A stretch of 64,000 nt of DNA from Schistocephalus solidus (taxonomy: Eukaryota; Platyhelminthes; Cestoda; Diphyllobothriidea; Diphyllobothriidae): NCBI GenBank assembly GCA_017591395.1, contig WEDG01005261.1:1-64000 (forward strand), given 5' to 3'. A model generated the notes under the pieces. That model had not been told where the DNA came from and searched no databases. It was given only the letters and a program-made list of their open reading frames with translations. Below are positions 1 through 10,500 of this stretch, in pieces; the stretch's first letter is position 1, and every line of letters begins with the position of its first letter. A program made the position numbers and the translations under genes.

Positions 1-252
1 CATTCTTGCACGGAAAACATTTGGGTTTGATGGCGCTCCCCAAAATTGGTCGCAAAATGCCTCAGCATCTATCACATTTGTACGTCAACAGGATGAAAAA
101 CGCACTCGATATGCTTGATAAAACGTTAGGTACTTTTTGTCGATGATTCTTCAAATGACGAAAGCGTTTGCAAACCTCCGTTCTCGGAGGCCAATACATA
201 CTGAAGTATCACTTGCACTGAAGCATCCAAAACTCCTAATTTCTCAAGGTTT

Positions 253-1080
253 TTGACTCAGCAAATACAGATGATTGTTTGGTTGGGTGAAATCGTGTCT
301 GTTTTTCTGCCAGGCACACAAATGTGTCACAAAGGAAGCCAAGGATCTCTTGCGACATCCAGTTACCTCTCTGCTCATGTCACACGGAAAAACCCATTCG
401 CTGGTAAAATAGTATCAAAAGGCCCTAAGGGAGTTAACAACAGATACGAAATATTGATTTTACATACAGACAAAGGCCGGTCAACGTTAGTCCTCGACAA
501 AGTGGAGTACCGCAACAAAATCCGAACGCTCCTCGATGATCGGGAGTCCTACAAAGTCAGCGATGCCACCAGTCTAAAATCACTACTGGCGAAGGTAAGC
601 AGAACCTTCGCTCAATTAAAGAATGAAAAAGTCATCACCGTCAGGGACTGGTATATGGCGAAGCCAACAGAAGCAGCTATGGCACGCTTTTACGGCCTCC
701 CAAAAATACACAAGCCAGAAGTTCCCCTACGACCAATCGTCTCCCTCCTAGGTACGCTCACATACGGGCTTGCAAACTGGTTATTCCAGAAGCTGAGGTT
801 CCTCACGGCGGGCTCGCAAACAACAGTCCACTCGGTAGAACAGTGCCTAGACAAAAGGAAGCCTGGATGTCTACCGACGGCTCAGTCAACCAGCACATTA
901 ATCTGCCGACCCCCTATCTGGTTTTAAGAGCCTTCCTGTCAGGAGACCGTTACGGCATGGAACATCCGGGGCCGCCAACTATCTCCGCAGCCAACGAGGA
1001 TGAGGATAGATCACGCCACAGTGAGGCGGCATCACAAGCGGTCAGCAGGTGCGACGACGAACGGGGTTAACTAAGCCGTA
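253..1080 (+). mobile_element. Penelope-like element copy 1, internally deleted
   Basis: Positions about 400-840 encode a Penelope-type reverse transcriptase N-terminal part: HTDKGRSTLVLDKVEYRN, ARFYGLPKIHKPEVPLRPIV and LTYGLANWLFQKL, where L-P-K-I-H-K is a Penelope RT signature. From about 840 the other frame gives KEAWMSTDGSVNQHINLP and PYLVLR, matching the extreme C-terminus of copy 2 ([10 protein letters not shown]). The catalytic palm (with the Y-x-D-D box) and most of the GIY-YIG endonuclease are therefore deleted. It lies in the dynein intron after exon 31. Confidence 0.8.
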
Positions 1081-1240
1081 GTGGGACACCGCGGCCGACA
1101 CAAGCTGGCGCGGCAGAACAGGTGATCGGCGGGGGTGACGACACCGACGGCACGAGGGGGACACAGCGCACAGCCAGTGCTGACAGGCTAGGAGCAATGA
1201 GAACAGTGGCATATAATGGGAGGTGCGAGCATGACTCTCC

Positions 1241-1290
1241 AGTCTCTGAAGATGGGTAGACGAAACAACTACTCGTCAGACAAGCAATAT
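1241..1290 (+). ncRNA. Hammerhead-like motif in the 3' flank of Penelope copy 1
   Basis: The strand reads CTGAAGA, nine bases, then GAAAC, eight bases, then GTC followed by AGAC. The GTCT before CTGAAGA can pair with AGAC after GTC, as stem I of a type I hammerhead would. Hammerhead motifs are established in Penelope-like elements. Stem II is very weak here, so activity is doubtful. Confidence 0.35.
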
Positions 1291-1306
1291 ACCTCTCCCG
1301 GTGAAG

Positions 1307-1430
1307 GCTTCTTCTTCTTCTTCTTCTTCTTCTTCTTCTTCTTCTTCTTCTTCTTCTTCTTCTTCTTCTTCTTCTTCTTCTTCTTCTTCTTCTTCTTCTT
1401 CTTCTTCTTCTTCTTCTTCTTCTTCTTCTG
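1307..1430 (+). repeat. (TTC)n microsatellite, about 40 uninterrupted units
   Basis: A pure trinucleotide run of about 120 bp. It can be read as poly-phenylalanine, but nothing around it suggests translation. Confidence 0.97.
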
Positions 1431-1854
1431 ATAATAGTTTTTAACGGGAGAGGGACACCAGCCGCGTTAAATTCTCTCTCGAATTAGTACTCATGAGATG
1501 ACAAGAGAAAAAAGATATTTTCACCGGTTTAGACCACTGGGTCAACGTCTACTAGCAGCAGCAGAAGCGACTGCCATTAGGTTGAAGAAGCCGGTCTTGT
1601 GCGCACAAAAGAACCTCGTACAAGCTCCGCGCTTAGCTTGGCCAACGGCCGCTTAACTGCATGTATCCCCCGCGCCATCTCTGTCCTCCCCTTCTCTTAT
1701 TATAAGTAATTCAAGGCTTAGTGGTCAATGATTTTCACTACTACCACTTTAAAGAGTTGTCAAGTGGAAGTGGCCATTGCACCTCGTCCCTTGGGGATTC
1801 CTTTGGAAAAGTGGAAACTCTTTACCTGCCTGCTTAGGCAAAGGTGAAATTAGA

Positions 1855-2040
1855 TCAATCTCGAGTTATATTCTCGCCCATCTAGTTGATACTAACCACC
1901 GCATTGATCCCAAAGAAGCCCTTCAGGTTGTCTACCGGACACCAGCCATCTTATCGAAAGACCTACGCCAACGAGTGCTAGCGACAGCCGAGTTAGCGGG
2001 CTATACGGCTAAAAAATCCAACACTGTTTTGCCAGAAGAC
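1855..2040 (+). mobile_element. Fragment resembling the end of a Penelope GIY-YIG endonuclease
   Basis: The plus strand encodes SSYILAHLVDTNHRIDPKEA, then LRQRVLATAEL. The layout S-x-I-x-x-H-L-x-D-x-x-H-x-(I/V)-D, then an R and an A-E pair, parallels the segment at 59200-59380 (ITKHLLDSGHNVDLK). It is probably the 3' end of another Penelope-like family. No start is supported. Confidence 0.5.
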
Positions 2041-2601
2041 GCTCGTACAGGCGCTCTTTCTCCCGTGGCCGAAAAGTACTTCAGGTGGTGTCCAAGTGCT
2101 GTCCCCGCCCCCTGATGACAGTCGTTCATCCCGCGTAATGGACAGCTCATATTCACTCCCTACACTCGACCCCCAGACATTGCTCACATCCTACCCTACC
2201 CACCCCTGTCCCCAGTGCCAGTGACCTAAACCCACCGACTTCGCCAGACAGCCGGCGCAGGAACGATGATTATTAGCCATAAGACACTTAAAAATCCTGT
2301 CGATTCTTCATGTTTTCATTATCCATGTAATTGTACCGGCTAGAAAATGAGTTATCGAAAACATGTGTTCGCCGACTTGCCTGTTCAAGGTTAACATGGG
2401 AATATTCGCCGAAATTAAATAATTTTCTCCTTCAAAAGATTCCAGAGACAGGCTAACTAAAAATGTTTGATAGTTTTGGTTTATGCATGAGGCGCCTCAA
2501 AATGAAATTAGAGCCGCCGGTGGTTTCAATTCATTTTTTATGTCCAGTTACTTAGCGTTCACCAGATGAATTCAACAGCTTAAGTATTTAGTTTTTGCTG
2601 T

Positions 2602-2765
2602 GATGAACGAGCGCTCACCGATCATTGCACGTTCAACTGAATAACCCAAGGTCGCGGGCTCGTATCCCAGGTGGTCCGTAATTGGGATTGGGTATGACTG
2701 GCTGATGACGGCTAATAGGCCAGAAATGGCTATTCCGGTTTCCCTTGTTTTGTCGGTACCCAATC
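2602..2765 (+). repeat. tRNA-derived SINE family 1, copy 1, with 14-bp target duplication
   Basis: The element holds a B-box-like GGTCGCGGGCTCGTATCC and the shared core ATGACTGGCTGATGACGGCT followed by CCAGAAATGGCTATTCC. It is flanked by identical 14-mers TTAGTTTTTGCTGT at 2588-2601 and 2766-2779, a clean target-site duplication expected of LINE-driven retroposition. Confidence 0.75.
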
Positions 2766-2969
2766 TTAGTTTTTGCTGTTCTAGATGCCAGCGTAGACTT
2801 CGTGAATTAGATCACAATGTTTTTCCTGCAACCGTAAACAGTAGATGGGAGAAGTGGATGTCTGATATGTCACCGTCAAACAGGCAACCTGGTTTGGAGT
2901 TGCGCTGGCTTCGTTGACGGAACCCAAATGGAAATGTGCGCTGCATACAACTTGAACGCTTCAACTTAC

Positions 2970-3162
2970 TCGCATATAGGTCATCATGAGGGTGGAGAAG
3001 ATACGAACGAGCGTGTCGTCGTTGAAGGGCACCATGCTGATTGCGTGAAAATGGCGCATGAAACGGGGTGTCACGTCATTGCGGCCACCGCCTGGAGGTC
3101 CCATAGCAGTAACATAGAAGAGATCCTGGAGGGTGATCTTACTGGTGTCCTTCAAGTCAAAC
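2970..3162 (-). CDS. Dynein exon 31 (AAA3), last visible exon
   Basis: Encodes [20 protein letters not shown] and then [18 protein letters not shown], the AAA3 sensor segment with the conserved P-P-G-G-G-R-N. Ends TLMMTYMR at GTAAGTT. No further dynein exon was recognised in 1-2969, so the next one is beyond the left edge. Confidence 0.95.
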
Positions 3163-4487
3163 CTACCGGCAGTACAAGGACAAGGCATGGGTAAGTCAAA
3201 GTAAACACAACTACGTCCAGCGTGAATAATGAAACTTTTAATGGAGGGGGAGGGTTAAATAAAGCTTTGAGAAAGACTTGCAGAAGGAAGACAGACTGAA
3301 GCCCAGAAGGCTCACTTTAAAAAAACACTGTTAGCATCTTAGTTTCTTGTTATGGGTTCGTTTAGTTGAATTCAGCTTTTTTATTATCATGGGGTCATTG
3401 CATTTACAAGGACCACTAGCTGGGCCACCTTAAAAGTTCTTATAAATTCAGGAACCGATCCATGTAGCAGGTAACTTGGCAAGTTCGGTAAATTTCTTAT
3501 CAACGAAAGAAAATTAAGTACATTTAGGTCAGTCTTGTTTCGTCTACTTTGATTCACTTTACTGTACGTTACTTTAATTCACTTGCGTGTTACTCACATC
3601 TGGACACTCAACCCGACCATTCGGGACACCTTGACAGCCTTCTGTGGTGTGCTAGAAATTGTCATTGTTCCCCTCTCATTTGATGCCAAGTACATAAGTG
3701 ACAAAACGAAGATGCAAGATAGGGAGTTAAAAAGACGAAATTGAGCTATGTTCTATCAGAAACCCACTACCGACCTATCGATCTGCCTCCCGTTGCCAAT
3801 TGGCATAACCATGGCTCAAGCCAAGGACGCGACGGTGGAACAAAAAACCTGCTCATTGCTGCTTCCTCTTTACTTTGTCTGAGAGAACGCTCATGCGTGG
3901 GTCTGGAAGCCCATGCTGTATTTTGGGAGAGATCTGGGACTCGCATCTCTGTCTTTGGTAAGGTTTGCCACTTTCAAATAAAAAAAAACTACTTCAAAAG
4001 TGAACATTTTTCAAGGCTGGCATTGTGATTGCATTGTAGCTCAGACAGCACTTGCGGCTTGGTCAAACTGTATGGACGTGAACGAAGAAATAAATCTGAA
4101 AGAGGTATGAATGAATTAAAGAGTAAAGCCTCTTATAGGTGCCAAAAAGAACTGCGCCTTCATAATTAATTATCGCCTTCACTTAAAGGTAGAGGAATAC
4201 CCAAACTAGAGCCCTGAAGTTTATTCATTTGCAATAAGTGGGTTTTGTAAAATACAGAGGAGCGACCACCCAAAGTGAAAAAATATGGCATGGAAGCATA
4301 ACAGGGCTTATAATGCCAATATTTACAAAAGAAGGGAGATTAAATAACATTGAAAGTGCATTCCTGGAAGAGCTTGTGCTAGAGATAGTGTTTGGTTGAG
4401 CACCTCTATGGTAAAAATGCTTTAGCGGGCTTAAGAACGTCTTGAGTTGGAATTCCAACCCAGGTATCTGACAAACTCGGCATGTCC

Positions 4488-4539
<52 letters not shown>

Positions 4540-7500
4540 GCCAAATATGTCTTCGAATTCAACAAACCAAATTATCGAACACAATTAAAAATCGGTCAAG
4601 CATTGTAGGTCAGTTGGAAGTACCAAGTCAACAAATGGTAGACACCAGAATTGACTGCTAAAATTTGAGTTTATATGCCAGCGCCAAGAGAATTTTGTAC
4701 TGTAAAATTATTTTGTTTGTTCGAATGCAACATATTTGAGGCGCCAACTCTAGGATTCCTTGATCAATAAAGACACATCAGGTGCTAATTGGTATTGGTA
4801 TAATTACTCGTTGCATTTCCACGACTTGGCGTTGGTTTATGCCTACCTGACGGCAGGGCGTTAAATTATCCAGGGGCCTAGGTATTTGTATTCGGTGCTT
4901 AGAGAATGGGGGCCTGACGATGGTAAACAGATCCGAAACGATAAGGGTGGCCTTTCTTGTCTCTAACGGTAAGGCTTCACATTGGTCGAATTGGAGATAA
5001 CGCAGTGGAACAGCACAAACATAAACTTTTTGATAAGCCTAAATAACACAAATTCATACGGTCGAAACTTAACAAAGCACCTGAACCAGAGCTTGGGCTA
5101 CAAGCGTTCACAGAAGACTCACCAATAGCCATGATCCATGAACATGCGCAAAAGTTCGATTGGTGGTTGAGCTCCGTACACCTCCTTCTGGGGCATGTTC
5201 ATATCGTCAATGAAGAAGACGGCAACTTTCTGCATGGGCAGACCGTATACGCCCTTGCGTCTTCTGTCCAGCTTGGACATAGTGAGATTCTAATTGAAGG
5301 AATAGCAAAGAGACTGTTTGTGTATGGTGGGAGGACAAGCCACATTCTACAAAAGAGACCGCTTACTAACGCTGGGATTTACGCTAATTTTACAGGGTTT
5401 CGTGGGGAATACTGATGCTCATTCAGCTTATGGTTGATGAATAGGAATCGCTCCTGATCACAATTCAGTGTGGTATGTCCTTGAACCTAGCACAAACATA
5501 CCGTCCAAATAAAAAGAAGTCACATAAATTGTTCCTTGTAAGGAGGAACTACTCAAATATGTCCATCTTTGCGGTTGGTAGACTGTGTAGACTAAACGAA
5601 TACCAAGGTGACACTTTTCTTCACTGTTCGGTTAGTAGTTCAAACCCAACTAAATCTATCCGGCCAGCTAGGATCTATCAGTATGAAAGGAAAACAACGT
5701 TTGAAAATTTTAATCAAGACCACACATCATCTGTGACCGTTCTTGAGAAAAAGAGCAGTTTAACGGCATTGTACGCTTCGCACCAGCTGTTGAAGCTGGT
5801 TTTAATGCGGAAAAAATATCAGCGATTGCCCAGACCGCATCAACTCGTACATACCATTGACACTTTATGGATCACGTGATTTAACAGACTCTTTGGCAGT
5901 CCAATATTCGTTTTTACTAAATCCTAAACACCTGACACAATTATTTCAAACACGAGAGGAGAATAGAATGTCCTTTCTCGACTTTCTCGTCACGCACAGC
6001 CTCAACAGGGAACATAGCACCACGATCTATGGACGGGCGACTAACAAAACAAAGACCCTCAACTATCCTAGCAATCATCGGATGGTGTACAAACGCGGCT
6101 GTGTTCGGGTGCTCTTCCAAGGGGTAAGAAGTACTAAAGTAAACCGAAGGGAAGAGTACAAGAACTGCCTCCGTATGCGCCCATGAAGAAAAAAAACGGG
6201 AGATAGTGACCAGCACGCTGGCACACCTTGCTGTAGATAAACAGTGCGCCGGAAGCAACGGAACACGTTGCCACTGGGTTTGGTGTAGGAATCGCCCATC
6301 ATCAGACAGCTAACAGGATCATGTGGATCAAGAACCGACTGGACGCAGGAGAGCAACCGGGCGTCATTTATCAACTCCCACGACGTGACAAGCCTGACCG
6401 GACGAGGGCTCAGCACATATGGGCCGTTCAAGGAGGCGACCAGCAGTCTCAAGGCACTACTTACACCCTAGATGAGGGCCATGAAGTTAACTTCGCAAGC
6501 ACGCGGATAGGGACGCGAGCCAGCAATAAGAGGGTCGGGAATGGCTGGACGCCTGAGCTTCTGAGGTCAACTCCATCATCTTACACGTTGATGTACCTCC
6601 CCTTGCTACCACGTGCTACGGTCACGCGTCCGAGTGACGCGGCCTAGTTCCTAGTCGAGGACGCACGCCGTCATCATGCCATGAGATCAGTGTGAGTTAG
6701 AGTTGAGCAAGCCCAGTCACAGCCACAACTCCCTCCACACCTTACCCCTTCACACGTGGACTGACTACAAAGAGTGTTCACTTGTTTTTTTGCACTCTCA
6801 TAGTCTCTGATGCTAGGCTCCTCTACGAGTTTGGAAGTTCAGGCTAATACACCTAATGTTCCAGGGATGGCATGGCCATTCCCTTTGCAACAAGAACCTG
6901 AGAATCGGGCATTCGCCTCCATTCGCGAGAAAGTGTTCCTACTTCGTGTCTGAAAGCACGAACATTGGGATACTGGAATTCCAAAGATGACATCCCTATA
7001 TATTCTTGGCGGTACGTCAACTCTGTCGTCCTGCAAAAATTTGAAGTACTGCCAAGAATCTATAGTGATGCCTTCGTACAAAGAGTCAGTTATCCTGCAA
7101 TCCATTGTCTGGATGCTTAGGCTTCTCAGACTCCAGCGAAAAGAAAAATGAGTTCGTCTTCTCGGTCGCCGCAGTGTGCAACCAAATACTCTTGCTGGCA
7201 TAATGGTAGTCATCTGTGCATTTTACACATACCATGAGCGCAGGATAGGTAACACAAATTCCTGATTGATCCGTCTGTTACTTCTGTGCCTCTATCGGCT
7301 CGGTTTAATTGGTCTCTAGTTGGCATAGCTGCAATATTGCCTGATCCAGCTGATCTCGTCGTGATATGCTGTGGCTGATGCGGAAAGCTAAGCCCACTCT
7401 ACGCTACAGAGATCGACTACTGAATGTCAAAGAAACATATCCATGTCTTGAGGGATGGCGCCGAGCCAGGCTTTGAGTCGCCATAGTGGACTCGATTGAA

Positions 7501-10500
7501 TGACAGCAAAGAACGTGTCTAAACCACCTCAGGGCTGTAACGAAAACCGCTATTGTATTACTAACCATCTTTTTCTCGCGAAAAACCCCTCTAGAACAAG
7601 GCAAATATTTGTACTAGGTACGGTTATGATTATGCTTGAGGTGGCGTGTCGCTGAGGGTACCTTTCTAGGCGTGCCAATCTGTGGCAGTAAATTGGGAAA
7701 AATCGACCCATTCTCGCCTTCAGCTACGTAGACCGGAGATCGAAGAGCCAGTAACCAGCACCACCACCACCACCACAACCACCACCACCACCACCACCAC
7801 GTCTTGACGGACTCTGCCATGTCAGTTTTTGAGTTGGCCTCCTCTTCAATGTCTCTGCATGGAAGCAGCACCAGATCGAAGATAGCACTAATGGGCTCGT
7901 GGGACTGACAATAAAAAACGTGCCCAGCTCAGACGTCTTTCTTAGATGGCCTGAGACATCCTCGCGATGCTGTCGATGCGAGTACGAACAGTTTCCTTTT
8001 AGAGCAAGCCGGTTAACATAATTTGAGGGAAGTGTTCTTAAGCTATGGTAGTCAAACCCCTACAATTTTTGCGCGTCTTCTATGCACACAGCCTAGCATT
8101 CACAACTGTTTAGGAGGACTGACGGGAAGGATGCTCGGTACACGCGGAGCACTGCTGCCAGGGGAATATCGTACCGTTTATACACTTTCTAAGGATTGTG
8201 AACATCCTACGAGTGACTTCGATCTGAAGGCACATGTCCCCTATTTTACAGCAGCTTAGTCTCGACCAGGACGACACTGAGGAATTTTGCTGGACAGTCA
8301 TCTATCTCCAGCACCAAATAAACTGAATACGAGCATAATTAACGCTGGAAGCGAAGTGAACAAGCAGACGGCCTTCGGGTGCTGCTAGCCATGACAGCGA
8401 TGGTTAAGTAGGCTACGCTCCACCTTTTATCAATAGTGCGTGGATATTTCTTGACCAGCGATGTTTGTATCAGCAGAATACGGTAAAAAAGCGCAGATCA
8501 GACAAGATTGAGACATAAAGAAGGATTAAATATGCAGGCTAAAATACAAATTATTTATTTACCCAGTACTTTTATGTCCCGTTTATTTTTTTGAATTCTA
8601 CTTATGTGCTTTTAATGGTGTTCTGTACAACCAAGCCTAGCTGCTTACATTCGGGAGAGCTGTTTCCGTAGGCGATGAAAATTATATATTACATAAAACC
8701 TTCAGGGTTCCGAAGTAAGCTGAAAATTTTCTCCTTCGCCTGGGAAATGTACATCTCTTTTATGGAAATATTTGCTCAATATCTCCAAAACTGACAAATT
8801 TATTTCCCCTCCTTTGGATTCTTTGTATTAATTGTTGAAACTAACCAAAGGAAGGGTAGGAAGTGAAAGACTCAAATAATGACTCAAGTCAAATCCTCAG
8901 CTTTAAGCATTTTCGTGTGTTTTTGGACATGATTTTGGAAGATTTTCTGCACCGAAAATCTTTATTTATCACAAGGTGGAAAACTTCTTCCTGTTTCTGT
9001 TTGTGCCCTAAGCTGTGGCAGATATTTAGTTGGTAGTTTCGAACCTCACTGCTCGAAGCAAGCTAAGTTATACAATCATTACGCAAAGAAAAATCGTTCG
9101 AGTAAAATGGTAAGCGATCAGCTTATTCTCACAGACGATTGGAAGGTTAAAAAAACATAAAAAAGCGTTTCATTAAGAATTTTAAACGATGCAGTGAGGC
9201 AGAGTTCACAACTACCGTCAATCGCCTGTTTGATAAAGGCGTTAGTCATTCCTTTGGGACATTGCTTTGAATCTTTTTATTGTATGACCTTAATGGAAAA
9301 CCAGGATGTGGGGTTTACGCCTCAGCATCTCCACAGCCCCTCGAAGCCTTATTTGTTTTCGTTCCCCACCATTCCAATTTATACAGGTTCATCCCCCTCC
9401 CCTCTTGAGGCAGTTTTGCATTACTAGACCCTGCCAAGTAAATATGACTCAATCAAGTTCTGCTCTTTTCCATCTTTTGTGATCGGCATATGCCCCTAAC
9501 TCATCCATATCATTACACAGTAGTTGTTCCTGACTTACCTGCACCTGATTGGCGCTAGTTTGGGCGGAAAAGTTTATGAAGAAAGGTGTGTACTTCTCCT
9601 TGTCAATACCGCGCATCAACTTCTCCTGCACGTAGGCAGATTTGCCGGTACCCGTAGGGCCGACAAAGTTGACGGGTCGATTGAAGGTGAGGCAGGTGTG
9701 GAGGAGGTATTTATAACGCGCGGTATCCATGGTCGGTACGATGATATCCCTGATTTCCATGCCCTCAAATTTGTTTAAGCCCCTTGTTAATTCGTTCCAG
9801 TGGCGCCAGACACCGCGGCTCTTGAACTGTGTGGAAGGAAACAGGCAGAGCATACAGTGACTCGTTACTGAGTGAGTTTTTTTTACAAACTATTATACCA
9901 TTGTAATAGGTTGCAAATTTTCCCTGTGGAGTTATTGCCCTACTCGTTGGCATTTTATCCCAAAGATAAGGAAGAGCAAGGGGATAAATTCAATAACGGT
10001 AAATGAGGAAAGCACGATGGAGTAAATTTGAGAAGACAGTCTTGAAGCAATTGCCGCCGAAGTTATGGTTAGGGTTCCTCTAGTTCGAGCATCTCACCTT
10101 TCTTCAGTATGCACGAAAAGCAATCTCACACTTTCTCATGCCATATGAGCTACCGTATGCGTAAACGTTCTTTTTCTTGAATTCAGCTAGAGAAAGAGAT
10201 CACAAATTTTGACTCCACCCCCCAGCGCAAAAATCAAATTTCCCGTAACCATTTGGTTTCGACGGCGCCTTCTCATGTGGTTCTTTGAGACAGAATTTCA
10301 GAAGTCTTAACATCCCAAAGTTTCGTTGTCAATCGATTTCGAAATACATTTGAAGTTCTCTTTGGTTTTCATGTTTACTTCTTTCTTTGACAGTGAGCGG
10401 TAGCCTCAGCTATTTAAAAATTTGGACACTTTTCCTCGATATACCTTCCTTTTTCTTTAACGCTCGCCCCGAGTCTCTTACTTACCTGATCCTGTTTATA

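Noticed and set aside
1216..1431. Open frame ending in a long phenylalanine run
   Set aside because: It is only a reading of the TTC microsatellite.
6839..7213. Minus-strand open frame, or plus-strand LINE fragment, at 6.8-7.2 kb
   Set aside because: I tried to match it to LINE ORF2 thumb motifs but no ordered set of residues fits.
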